Shown one piece after another: positions 35,028 through 46,213 of a DNA stretch of 64,000 nt. The position numbers and the translations under genes are program-made. Below the pieces are notes generated by a model. The model saw nothing but the letters and a program-made list of their open reading frames with translations, searched no databases and was not told the DNA's origin. Source of the DNA: Spongospora subterranea (Eukaryota > Endomyxa > Phytomyxea > Plasmodiophorida > Plasmodiophoridae). The stretch spans positions 1-64,000 of the forward strand of contig OUQQ01000001.1 in NCBI GenBank assembly GCA_900404475.1, given 5' to 3'. Numbering within the stretch: the first letter of the stretch is position 1; each line of letters starts with the position of its first letter.

Positions 35028-35936
35028 GTCGCCAGATACCGTTGTGAATCGCGACACAGAGAGAGAGAGAGAGACCGAGAGAAACACCAACGGCCACGGA
35101 CAATCTCTTGACCGACCCAAATAGTGCCAGATCACCGTGTAACAAATGGCCATCTACAGATACCTGCACAGTATCGGACAGCCATCACAACTGATAACAA
35201 TGGTTTCAATTTAATTGGCAATATATTAGATTTACAAATATCAAGACACTTGAAGCGTGTTGATTGCTGATAATTCTGAGTCCATTGTAGAAGCTTGTTA
35301 GAGGGGAACTGCCAGAAACGTGTCATTTTGGTGCTGATACTGATATTCTCAGCTGGATCACGATCATCGTTTGACCAACGCACCTCTTGTATACCCGGCC
35401 AGGTCAATAATGTTATGTTGATGGCTGGATTCGTAAGACATTCGCCGATTCGAGCACCGGTTGGTCGATTCGTACCCATCGAGATCCTCGTCTGGCCGTA
35501 CAGAGAATGCTGCACTACTATCTCTCAAATCTCCATGATCACAAACAGGCACTTGAATAACCAATATCAACTCACAATAACTGAATAAAAACATGTTCCA
35601 ACAATACGAACGATCGGAAATTCCCAAGACCTGTGAGATGTGTTTCTGTCCCGTGAACTTTTGATTTTTCCTTTATGCCAATAGTCCCCGGAACTCAGAA
35701 GAAAAAAGCCCCATTGGTGAAACAACGCCATGCCTTGGACAGGGCGATTCCCATTTAGTTCTAGGGCTACAAGGTAGGTAGGTAGTGCTGACAATAGGTG
35801 ATGGTTATTGATCGGTCATGAGTATCGATCGGTACGTCGTATTACTGTGTGACCAGGAGTTCCCTTGGACGCCAATTGATTGCCCCGATCGGTGTAGTTT
35901 CTCCACGGCTACCAGAAACCGGCACTGCTAGTGCTG
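35028..35936. other. Intergenic region between divergent RBM22 and small-family gene A
   Basis: A GA-dinucleotide run lies near 35057-35075, inside the probable 5' region of RBM22. Minus-strand ORFs at 35132-35515 and 35364-35627 overlap each other, have no motif and are likely chance. Confidence 0.45.
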
Positions 35937-36485
35937 ATGAGCGTCGCGCCAGAGGAATCGGTCGACAGCATTTGTAGCGAGGACGACGACACGAAACATG
36001 AGGAGTCCCTTGTGAAAATCAAGCAAATAACCGGAATGGCCCGGCATGAGATTGCAATATATGAACAAATTCAGGTACAATATGAATAGGATTCTGGGAA
36101 CCACTTGAGGCAATCTTGTGAGGGGGATTCATTGAGAACGTTCATTCCATAGGGCTATAGAGAAGGGAAACCGAATCAAATTTTGGGACAAGTGCCCGCT
36201 CTTGATCAGCTTATCGAGATGAACTTGAACGCATCACATGTGAAAATCGAGAAGCTTTTGCGAGACTCGCAGGCAGAAGCGGCGTTATCTGCAGCGGCAG
36301 AGATCGAGAGCGGTGCAGGCGGACCACAAACGAAGCAGGAGAAAATGTTTGGCGTCAAACAGGAAGATATTCGAATGCTGCAACTGCATCCGAAACCGTC
36401 AAAGGTTTTCGGAGCTGCACCTCCGGCAAAGGCGTTTGCAGAAAGTAAGGAAAGTAAAGCCGACACGATAAAGAAAACTTTATAG
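35937..36485 (+). CDS. Unrecognised small protein family, member A
   Basis: Two exons (35937-36074 and 36153-36485) give 156 residues. The N-terminus is acidic (MSVAPEESVDSICSEDDD), then ITGMARHEIAIYEQIQ, and after a 78-nt intron GYREGKPNQILGQVPALDQL. The C-terminal third is KMFGVKQEDIRML followed by PSKVFGAAPPAKAF. The gene at 50535-51059 encodes the same arrangement with the intron at the same place (QIQ|xYRxGKPxQxLGxxPxLD), so the two are paralogues. No domain is recognised. Helical content is high, there is no membrane segment, and a repeated (S)K-hydrophobic-FG motif recurs twice. A cytosolic adaptor-like role would be a guess. Confidence 0.78.
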
Positions 36486-37079
36486 AAAAAATATTGAAAG
36501 CTTGTGGGAAATATGGACTAAAAAACAGGCAGTATAGAATTAAGAACAAATGTCTTCCATATTTCACACAATATACAATATTGGATTTCATTTACTGACG
36601 GTATAGCTCTGATACGATCAATATGGGGATAGCAGTTAGAACACGATCCGTCCTGGACGATTTCTGTATGATAATGTGGCAAACGCAAAACCGGACGATT
36701 GACCTGTCAGTTGCTGCGCAAAAACCTTCCTCTATTCTGATCAACGACGAGTTCAGCGTCTGGAACTTGGCGCGAGGCAGCTCCGTCATTCCTCTGAATC
36801 TACTCCAGGTTGATCCATTTACGGCTACAGCCTTCTTGATTTCGGGAACGACCTGTTCGGCAAACTAACGTGCTCTATTTCCGCTGAACTGTATAGTGGA
36901 TGGGTATTGTGCCGAAATCCGCTGCCATGTGTAACGCAACGTGGCGCTAGCCCCGAACAGTTGTAGGTTAGTACCGGTGGAGTGCCAACCAACAACATTG
37001 TCGTCGACCAATCTCCCTCTGAACCTGAAACCGGACCCGCTTCACGAAAACTGCAGACGTTGTCGTTCAGCTACCCTCC

Positions 37080-37151
37080 AGAAGGAACTATCTGCTATAG
37101 ACACATGAAATAGACAGAAGGAACTATCTGCTATAGACACATGAAATAGAT
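37080..37151. repeat. Tandem duplication, 36-nt unit x2
   Basis: Two adjacent copies of a 36-nt unit containing AACTATCTGCTATAGACACA, differing only at the last base. The perfect match implies a very recent event. Confidence 0.9.
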
Positions 37152-38379
37152 AATTTGATTGTGCTGATGTCCCGTACGGAGCTCGTTGACCTACAACATA
37201 TCGCTCAACTCCGGAGGAAAACCAAACGGGATAAACGGTTCGAGGTGGATTTATCGCTCTTTGCCCCCTTCACATGCAACCCAGAGCACTGGATGCTGCT
37301 CTTGTCAAACAGCTTCTACTGGTATCAGTACGAGAGAGGAACAATGGCCGAAGAACATTGAAGTGTTGGTTTGATATCTTATGTTGGTATCTGATTGACC
37401 CATCTATACAGTCGATAATCAGAGTATCGCCCTCACTGTTGAGTTAATCTCCAAATATATCAATGGTAAAAGATACAATATTTCTCGAAATCTGTTTAAG
37501 TGTCTGCATAGATGCCATCACTCGTTCGTGTGCCGATGCTCTGGTCGGTTGCGATCAAAAAGTCATTGACGTTAGCAATCTTGAATCAATCATGACCCTT
37601 CTTACCTTAGACTATCGATGACAATTTTTTACAACGAATTAATATACGATAATAATTAAGCAGAGCGTCATTCTTCACCACGAAGATAAAACATTCGTGA
37701 TGGCAGAATATCAAGATGATACCACATTATTGATTCATTTATTTGTCTCGATTTCTAAAAACTGTTATTTTGAAAATGGCGCGGGCATCTTCATGTAGAC
37801 AGACATTGGCATTGAAAAAAACATGAATTGATTGTAGTTTTCAAAGCAGCAGCTATTGGAACACAAATACATCAAGGCGGGACCACACATGAAATTCTCC
37901 AGATATTGATTACGCTGCAATCGCCTTCACTGTCAAGAAACTCGCATGTAATTTTTTGACACGATGTTTGCGTATTGTTTATCAGCAACCCCAATTTGAG
38001 CCGGGTTTCGACCTTCGTGAGACATCAGCTTTATCCTACTGATATGCGTTTACACTGAGTGCATAGAAGTGAAGAAGGTTCGAGAGGTTTTGTAACAGGA
38101 TTTTTACGGCCAGCATAAATAGGCAAGATATTCCTCATGGACCACATGAAGGAACACCACGAAGCGACAATCAGAACGAATTTCCTTCTAGATACATCGC
38201 CTCTAATGAAAACAGTTCAAGCGACTTCAAGTCAAGTCTGAGCTCTGGCCCTTCGTTATAGGAATTTTCAAGCTGTTCATAGCTGATTTATTACAGTCCT
38301 GAGATCAGTAGAAACTCCTTCCCCCTAATCGTCATGTTCTGGTTCATCCGAGACCTTCAATTCTCACGATGACGTACTG

Positions 38380-38791
38380 TAACAGAACTGAACGCTGCCA
38401 ACGCACGCACTCTCCATGGGAACAATATCCTCAACATTACGCTGCCACCTGGATCAAACGTGCCTATTGTAGGGTTGTTCAACGATAAACGCACGCATCG
38501 AGAAACAGCATTTCCCGAGTCACTAATCGACATCTCCATGACCCGAGGTCGACCTGATATCCCATTCAAGTTCCCCTTATCCAGTTCGTCCCTGGTCGAT
38601 ATAGTGTGTGCGTGTTCCCAGTGCCAGAACCGGTTAACGTGTGGTCTATGACTGGGCTATTTGTTACTGTGTTATTGCCTCTTTCAATTACGATTAGCGC
38701 CTTCCCATTTCACTCTCGAACAAATGAAATTGTTCTAGTCTATACCATACTGTATTCGATTTTTTTTTCCGGTTCCATATATCGATTATAA
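38380..38791 (+). other. Possible membrane-protein exons, unresolved
   Basis: An open frame reading NITLPPGSNVPIVGLFND to SSSLVDIV runs from about 38380 to 38604. A second frame (from about 38606) reads VPEPVNVWSMTGLFVTVLL and ends at a stop at 38789-38791. The second contains one or two hydrophobic helices. The first looks extracytoplasmic, with an NIT sequon, so the pair could form one type I membrane protein through a splice near 38600, but no phase-correct intron was found and no start is known. Confidence 0.3.
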
Positions 38792-38792
38792 T

Positions 38793-39563
38793 ATGTTCGT
38801 GTTGAAGAATCGATGTAGCACTTATTTGCTGGGTGTTCAAAGACGATGTTTCAATGGAAAACGTGGAAGCAAGCCCACCGTCGTCGAAGGAAATGTGCCG
38901 CCATTCCCCATTGTTTTGAAATCTAACGGAGGTGATGGAACTGCCGAGTATGTTGAGCTAACCGCGATTACGCTGTTGATAAGTGTTACGACGATAGGGT
39001 TGAAGCTTTGATCGGCGATAAATTGTTAGACATTTTCCTATATCGCAGACTATTATCACATTTTAAAGGCCGAAGAAAATCAGGACAGATGGCTCAGGTC
39101 CGAGATCGTCTCGTTAGCAACAAAGCATTAGCTGCATGCGGCAGGCAATTCCTGGTACCGAAACATTTAACAGAGTTGCAGTGGGAAGAAGCGTCAATTC
39201 ATCAGAAAGGTCGACCAGCGCTCTGCTCGATTGAATGCCAATATTTGAATATTGCCCGGTGGAATCTGAATAGGAACCGCTGTAGAAGCTGTTCTAGGTC
39301 GATTGTTCTTGCAGATCACATTTGAGAAAGGTCCAAATGATGTGATGAAGGCTGAGTTGGCGAAAGTGGCATCCGACATATTGTCTGCAAGTGAGCGGTA
39401 TTGCTGTAGTGAGATGGCGATTCGAGCAGCCAACGAATGCGTTCGGAGGAAAGCCGAATCTGTTGGACGGAAGATGGGGCGGCAAACAACATTGGATTGT
39501 GAAACTGAAACTGTATTTCGCGCAAATGAAGCTGCCGTCAATGTGAATCCTGAAAGAAAATAA
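38793..39563 (+). CDS. RNase III-domain protein, probably mitochondrial ribosomal (mL44/mL57-type)
   Basis: The N-terminus MFVLKNRCSTYLLGVQRRCF has the Arg-rich pattern of a mitochondrial presequence. After a first splice the frame reads ALIGDKLLDIFLYRRLL, MAQVRDRLVSNKALAACGRQF, then, through a 64-nt intron (39210-39273), KGTAVEAVLGRLFLQ. This is the helix order of an RNase III fold, with GDKLLD in place of the catalytic GDAVLD/E and no clear acidic pair, as in ribosomal RNase III-like proteins that have lost catalysis. The C-terminal ~70 residues are helical. The first intron (between about 38900 and 39010) is not fixed: the best phase-consistent option uses a GT near 38930 and an acceptor just before the ALIGDK codons. 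Confidence 0.65.
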
Positions 39564-39668
39564 AATGACGCTATTTACGACGATCACGGTTCAGTCCTCC
39601 AGAACCATCTTAACAAGCGCGCTATAATTGAATAGCCCGCGTGAATCAGATTCTTCCTGCATGAATTT

Positions 39669-40314
39669 CTAAGCCCGGCTGGTGGCGACGATTGATTTCA
39701 ATCTACCCACATGCATTCGTTGAACTAGCTGTCGTGCTTTCTCGGGAGTACATACTTCGGTACCGTACGTCATCAACGCCTAATAGTGCAACTCGGAATG
39801 CTGGCTAGAGTTATTCTTCCTCGAAACCATACCGATTCGATTGTCTCAACTTTCACAAACCCTTCTGGATTCGACTCCTGAAATACCCGAAATGCTTTCC
39901 TAACGTCATTGGGATCTTGTTGGATATTGACTTTTCTCGACATCACGGCAACGAATTCCTGGGAATAGTTGCCATAAGCTGATCGGCGATCGATTTGTCC
40001 AGGAGTGATTGCACCTCGAACTGAATCTCTCCGTCGCTGTTCTCGTCGATCTCTTTGATCATCTTATCTAGCTCTTCCTGGAAGCACACAGTGTATTGGC
40101 AACGTGCACACATCAAGCAAAAGGGGATAATTCACGCTTGTGACACGCATGCCAAGAGTCGATAGAAGCTGTTCTAGCTCGGCCTGGCTAATGCTGCCGC
40201 CATTATCGACGTCAACTAACTGTTGAAAGTCAAGCCAATACCGATACAGATTACAAAAGGGGGTCACGTCACGTTGAAAATCTGTTGCAATTGCTCATAT
40301 TCTTCGGACGACAT
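39669..40314 (-). CDS. Calmodulin-like EF-hand protein
   Basis: Five exons (40314-40273, 40219-40145, 40077-40015, 39958-39833, 39779-39669) give 138 residues, all in phase. The start MSSEEYEQLQQIFN enters the first helix. Loop 1 is DVDNGGSISQAE and loop 2 is DENSDGEIQFEE; both are canonical 12-residue calcium loops, separated as in one calmodulin lobe, and then EFVAVMSRKV. The C-terminal lobe (FRVFQESNPEGFVKV, ALMTYGTEVCTPEKA) keeps EF-hand helices but lacks the loop acids, so only two sites should bind calcium. The pattern resembles calmodulin or centrin relatives and myosin light chains. An exact subfamily is not claimed. It is convergent with the RNase III-domain gene, with stops 105 nt apart. 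Confidence 0.87.
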
Positions 40315-41476
40315 GGCAGGAGATTTGTCAACCATCCTTGCTGTAGCTACCAAAAACAAAATTGATCGACTTGGTACAATTAGGCTCGATTATGTGGCGA
40401 AGGTCATACCTGAAGTAGCTGTACATTATCCTCTCACCTCTGATTGCAAGGGCGTTGGCCATTCGAATAACGACCGATCGTGAGGCGCATTGGGACCAAC
40501 TTTGTCGTGTTGATATTTGCATTAGTAGTTCAAATGATTGGGAGTCCTTCATACACGCTGTTGACAAAGCTAAACACCATTATAAGAGCGTGTTTGTATT
40601 AGGTAAACATCGATTTGACTAAGTGCTACTATAGAATAACTTCCAAAACAGATACAAAAGTTAGCATGCGTGGTAGCTGAAGGTTTAAAACTGTCCTGTT
40701 TATCCAAGGTGGTCATAGGTGATCAAAACTGATGTTCATTTGTGAGATGCCAAAACCATGAGCAGAAGAATGAAATGCAGTTCATGCAAGGATAGCTTGC
40801 TGCTACTGGAAATGGCAGTCAAGCTGATTTTTGTGGCGACATGGAATGTCATCAGGCTTTTTCAGCGAACCGGCAAGTGGGGCTGCTTGTAATCCAGGAT
40901 ACGCCAATATGTTGGGCTTTATCGCGCCCTTCTGGGATAACCTGTGTCGACGTCTTTACGGCGTCCCGGATTACAGACAACCTCACTTGCCGGTTCTTCG
41001 AAGAAGCCTAATGGCATTCCAAGATCGGCACCGGGACCGCTTTTCCGTCGTCACACAATGATCAGCTTGACTGCGATTTCCCGTGCGGGCTATTGTTGAC
41101 TCCTACACGAGCAGCGAGGCGACCAATGCAGTTTACGAATATCTGATTATGGATACCATCGACGCTGTTAGGGAAAATCGTGATCAGGAGAACCTGGCCA
41201 AGGCAGGGAAAGTTCCCCCCTCCTGACGTATATCACGATGAGTATTCCGAGATCCACGACCGCAGTTAGAGATTGATCACCCTCATCACCGATCCGATTC
41301 CGAAAGACCGTCACGCACTTTATTTAACTACTGCGTAATTCGTGTGGTGACTGACCCCGGAGACTTGCTTACCACTACATTATTAGAAAGCGTTCATAGC
41401 AAACACTGATATCAGCTTCCTTTCTCAAATCCATTACCCTGAATAAGCCTTAACAAGTTAATCGACGACGGTCGCT
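40315..41476. other. Intergenic region with foldback element
   Basis: About 1.16 kb without a supported gene between the divergent starts of the calmodulin-like protein and eIF4G. The main structure is the imperfect inverted repeat at 40843-41020. The ORF crossing it (40831-41061) exists only because the arms are open in one frame. Confidence 0.5.
40843..41020. repeat. Imperfect inverted repeat (foldback), arms about 60 nt
   Basis: The arm at 40843-40905 and the reverse complement of 40961-41020 share long blocks (for example GAACCGGCAAGTG, and TGTAATCC), at roughly 80 percent identity, with a spacer of about 55 nt. The shape fits a MITE-like element or a hairpin RNA source. There is no clear terminal duplication. 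Confidence 0.75.
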
Positions 41477-44400
41477 ATGCCGGACCAACAAGGCAGGATG
41501 CCGTCCACCGGATCCGAAACTTTGCGTCCCAATGCTGCGACGTTTCAGCCGAAACTGCGCGCCACAGCGGCCACTTTTGTGCCCAGCGCCACAGCGGCCG
41601 CTTTTGTGCCCAGCCACCAGTTTCAATTCTCAACCCAGATGCCAGTACCAATGATTCCTGTTCACCAGCAATATTATCGTCCTGTTTCTGAAAAACCAGA
41701 ATCAGCGAATATTTACTACTCCATCCCTGAAATTCAGAATGCTCATTATCCCTCAGTAATGCAACAAATCAATCCGATTTCTCCCAGACATCAACCCAAG
41801 TTTCATCCGAATTTTCATGGGCAGCCCGCGCACTCTGTTTCCCAGACCATGTCACCGCGCGTCGATCCAGGTAAATCTACGCGTGCACCATGGAACATGG
41901 ATGCGTCAGAGTTTTCATTGTCTAAAGAAAAGCGTCACATTTCCGTCGAAACCATTTCCGACGCTGTAGAACCCGTCCATGACCGGGCAGAAGAGGCGTT
42001 ATCCGCTGACATCAATGAAGCTACTCCCTTGGAGCCTGTTCAGGCTGTGATGCCTAAAACAGCACCTATTGACGCTGCTGTTGCTGCTGACGATGTTGTT
42101 GCCGAAGTTGCTACTCCTGCGATTTGCGAAACCGACATTCCTGCTGATCACAAAGCAGTGCAAGTTCCGGTCCGGCCTGACTCCGATGTCAGTGCATCAA
42201 ATGATGGTATTGAGCAGCCAGGACCTCTAGAACACGTCATCGCACACAAATCTGCTCCTCCTCAGGAGGAGGCGGTATGTACTTCAACAGGTGGAGACCC
42301 CATCGCTGCCGTGAGCTTACCGTGTGCTGAAGGCGATATCAAACCTATCCAATCTACCGAAGAGAGCGACTCCAGTGATGCGACTCATCAGCGTTTTACT
42401 GTGGAGCAGATTTTGGAGCTTCAAGATCAATTCGACACTGTTAAAACTGAAGCCAATGCAGTTGAAATCACGGCAGCAGCGAAATATTCTGTGGACGATT
42501 TAATATCGTTCCAGGATAAATTCACATCTGCTCCCAAATTCACGTCAGGGATGATAGATTGCATTAAGGGTATGACAAGGTCGGCGACGATTATTCGAGA
42601 CAGCCGTTCTTCGTCGGATCGAAAGGGGTATCAAAGTTCTCAGCAGCAATCCCAGCGAGCACCGCGTCAGTATAACGCCGCTCAGTCAAGGTCAAGAGAA
42701 GCTTCCAGAACTCGGGAGTTCTCACGTGCCCAGTTTGGAAACCTTCAAGGAACAGTAAAAACCTTGGATGACGGACGTGATGGACGCGATGGGCGCGATG
42801 GAAAACGTCGAGGTCATTTCGGTTATGACGGCCCGGTTCGGGCAGTTGAGCCATATGTTGAACCTCTAGCCAAGACAGAAAATCGGTATGTGGTGAAGAA
42901 GGATGTTGAAGGTGAAGAATATGTAAGTCGTTTTTTCTGTCACGTTGAGCATCTATTTATCATTTTTTTTTGACAGGCCTTAAGACAAGTTCAAAGCGTT
43001 CTTAACAAGTTAACGCCCGAAAAATTCGAACGGCTCGTCACCCAGCTGGTTGACCTTATTGTTGGCCATCTTGATCATCTCGAGAAGATTATTGAGCTAG
43101 TATTTGACAAGGCGGTTAACGAATTTGCGTTCGCCAATATGTATATTTTTCATCAGTTTTGCCCCAAAATATTCATCTCGGTTGCAGGTACGGTGATTTA
43201 TGCAAACTTCTCCACCAGAGACTTGTTGCACAAGGAACGGAGGTCAGTAGGTTCAGGGAAATTTTATTGAGGCGTTGTCAGGTATCTCCCGTCGATCCGC
43301 TTTAACTCTGGTGCTGTAAAATTTATTTATTTATTTTAGAACGAATTTACCGCTCGTGCGGAAGAGCCAATCAAAATTTCCCAACTTGAAGATCAAGAAG
43401 AGCGTGATTTGGCAATTTTTCTTTCACGTCGGCGAGCCCGGGGATTGGTCACATTCATTGGCCACGTGTACAACCGTGATTTGATCGGCTACAACGTAAT
43501 CATGCAGTGTCTTTCTGGAACTGCTCCCGTTACCTCAGGCGAATCTGTCCGGAATATTGATTGGGATATCGAGGACACTTGTTCGATGTGGCAGGTCGTT
43601 GGGAAGAAATTTTCAGCGGTCAAACTTGAGTGTGTTCAACAAGTCGTCAACGTCTCCTTTGTTATCTTTCAGGTATCTTCGTAGTCGTTTACCTATGACT
43701 GCTGTTCAATTGTCGCCTCGCAGAAAATTATTGACGCTCGTCAAGTCAATAGCCGGATGATGTTCATGTTACAGGACCTTGTTGACTTGAGATCTAACCG
43801 CTGGGAGCCGCGCAGGGAAGTCGTCGTTGCATCTAAGATCGCCGAAGTTCACAAAAAGGTTCATTCATTCATTGCTCACTTGTGCAATGGCTAACTGGTT
43901 TACTTTGTAGGCTGCTGCTGAGGCATTGAAAAAAGAGAAGGTTGCGCAAAGGGCTAACGAACAACGGAAGATTGAGGAACGTGAATCGAGGTATTATCGT
44001 CGCGGTCCGGTAGTCGGCAGGAGTGCAAAATATCCGAGTAATGAACCGAAAGCGCGAGCGGTAGCCTCAGCTGATGGTTGGCATACCACAAAGCGTGGCT
44101 CCCGCAATGTACCTTCCGATTCTTCAGTACATCGGGCTGTTGATCCTTTGGCTCAATCTGGACGTCCATCCAGAGTTGCTGGTGAACTTTCAGATAACAA
44201 GGCAAATGCCAACAATTTTGCGCTACTCAACGATGAGCATGATGAAGACGATGTCGTATCTGCTGAGAACTCGCTTGAAGACGGTGGTCAGTGCACTTCC
44301 GAAAACTCTTCAGAAAACGAACTTGAATTGGAAACGAGTGCGTTCAATGAAGAACTATGCGATTTTGATGAAGAGGTACGAGGTTCATTTCTCACAGGAT

Positions 44401-44989
44401 CTTCATTTTTTTAACGTTGATACCTATGCAGCTTTTCCGAAGTAATATCAAAGGGATGGTTAAAGAATTTTCCTCAAACCTTAATTACGAAGAACTAGTG
44501 CAATCTACAAATGACCTTGGGCATGAGTCAATGCATCACCTTATAGTCTACGAAGCCGTTGCCATGGCTTTCGAAGGCAAGGCCGCGGAGCGTGAAAATC
44601 TGCCGACGCTTTTGGGCAAGATTGTTGAACAGTCTCTTCTGACGTCACCTCAGATAATCGCCGGTTTAGCTGAATATATCGAATTTCTAGAGGACCTCGA
44701 GATCGATATTCCGATGGTCAGGACATATTTGGCCGAACTTATTGCTGAACTGATTATTATGAGAGCGTTGACTATGTCGTACCTACAAGACATTGCCGGT
44801 GTAAAGGGAGTTTCCATCAAAACTCTTCAAACAATTATGGGGAAGGATAAAGAGGAATTGCTGGGTCTAGTCAAAGAATCCAAATTGGATCTTAGCGCGA
44901 TTTTATTGCCCAAGGGTGAAGGATCTTCTGAAGATGCCAGATCGTTGTTATCTTCGGCAGGCCTCAATGTTCTTGCTCAGTGTCTGTGA
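41477..44989 (+). CDS. EIF4G: Translation initiation factor eIF4G (MIF4G plus MA3)
   Basis: Seven exons (41477-42922, 42977-43140, 43188-43242, 43340-43672, 43724-43858, 43911-44375, 44432-44989) give 1051 residues. A long disordered N-terminus is followed by an eIF4E-binding candidate YSVDDLI (Y-x4-L-hydrophobic, residue about 337), preceded 30 residues earlier by a similar FTVEQIL. Next comes a short DGR repeat. The MIF4G domain begins near 483 (RQVQSVLNKLTPEKF, then FANMYGDLCKLL, ARGLVTFIGHVYNRD, MMFMLQDLVDLRSNRW). A charged linker follows, and from about residue 867 an MA3 domain (FEGKAAERENLPTLLG). The protein scaffolds eIF4E, eIF4A and eIF3 at the mRNA cap. The yeast form lacks MA3, so the layout is closer to animal and plant eIF4G. 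Confidence 0.94.
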
Positions 44990-46213
44990 TCAATCTATAC
45001 CATTTAGCCATACATTTTGATAAAACTTTCATCGTTAGCCGGTACAGTGTTTTCCCAACAGAGTCTCCTGATGGGATCGCGAAATCAAATCTGGAGCCAC
45101 CAAATTCGGAATGACTGACGTTGGCAAAAGGTTTTCTTTTCTACTAGGAAAGTACTACGTTATGTTATAGAAAATGCATATAAGCGATATCAGGTGCCCT
45201 GGCGTCCTGAGTCAATACATGCACCGTGGTCACGAATGGCTGCTCGACTGGTATGGGAGTACACATGTCGTCAAGGCGATCTCAAGCTCTGTGGCCAAAT
45301 TACATGCGCCCCAGCAAGGAGTACAGTAATCAGTCTGTTAAGAGATCTTGTGACAATGGCTGAACCTTAGGTGCTTAACACCCTAAACGCTGATGCATAC
45401 TACTGTTTAGGGTCTTAACAAAAGTACATGTTTTTGAAAAGTTGATGAAAAATAAGATCAAGTCATGTTGTTGTCAAGTTGGTGTCTCGGGACGGCCTGT
45501 AGGTCAATTTGGAATGGGTTGCGTTCGGTGTTTATGAGGTTGTCGCGCAATGTTAATTCCAAAACCTCAAGGAATACGATTCTCCTCTCGTAACAGGAAA
45601 TTCATCAATCGATTTACATTCAGAGAGTGATTAATCTGATTGAGCTCCTGTTTCGAGTCCGATAATTCGGTGTTCTCTGAAGGCGACTACGATCCTTTCA
45701 AAGAAGGAGATCTAGTACAGATTATCGCAGCGGCGATTGTCATGGGTGTTATTACAGTAGGGCGTGCCACCCTACACGGTCAACCAGTGCCATCGGATTC
45801 CATTATTGTTTTAATTCAGGAAATCCAAGCCGGTGACTCACTGGGCAATGATTAGTTTGGAGAACCTGTTGGTCTGGGAGCTTATATCTCAGTTTCTACC
45901 AGCTGTTTATTGAAAAGCGAATATAAATTTGAAACCATTTTCTCATCTGTTTGATACAACATGCAATTATTAGTTAAAAAAAGTCTGCTTATCAAGACCC
46001 TGAAACCCTGAAATGGTTTAGGACCCCAAACCCTGGTAAAAATTAGACGGAATTACTGTATTCTACAGTCCAACAGCAATGGTATATTTCAACTGGAGTA
46101 GCCATGCTCACAGACAGGGGTCCATACGTTACTTACTGTACTCTCGAGGATGTCACTCTACCGATAACCAACACTGTTATAGAGAGGTGTATTGAGCTGT
46201 TTGTCAGGGCACA
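44990..46213. other. Intergenic stretch with a short inverted repeat
   Basis: No gene is supported over 1.2 kb. An imperfect 14-nt inverted repeat (45375-45388 with 45405-45418, TTAACACCCTAAAC and its partner with one mismatch) could form a hairpin or a terminator-like structure. An ORF at 45640-45855 has no ATG at its start and no motif. Confidence 0.5.

Larger units (their letters stand above)
36486..38792. other. Gene-poor AT-rich stretch
   Basis: About 2.3 kb with no secure gene. It holds a 36-nt tandem duplication (37080-37151). Overlapping open segments at 36592-37010 exist on both strands and cannot be assigned. At 38380-38791 (plus) an open stretch ends in a hydrophobic segment (GLFVTVLLPLSITISAF) and could be the tail of a membrane protein; see its own entry. 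Confidence 0.45.

Noticed and set aside
36592..37010. Minus-strand open frame reading VDDNVVGWHSTGT, reminiscent of the GWYATG core of MPN-domain subunits (eIF3f, CSN6)
   Set aside because: The text after the core does not follow the MPN pattern, a stop interrupts the frame, and no flanking exons support it.
45640..45855. Plus-strand ORF ending EIQAGDSLGND
   Set aside because: Opens with TTG, has no ATG in its first half and no recognisable motif; likely chance.
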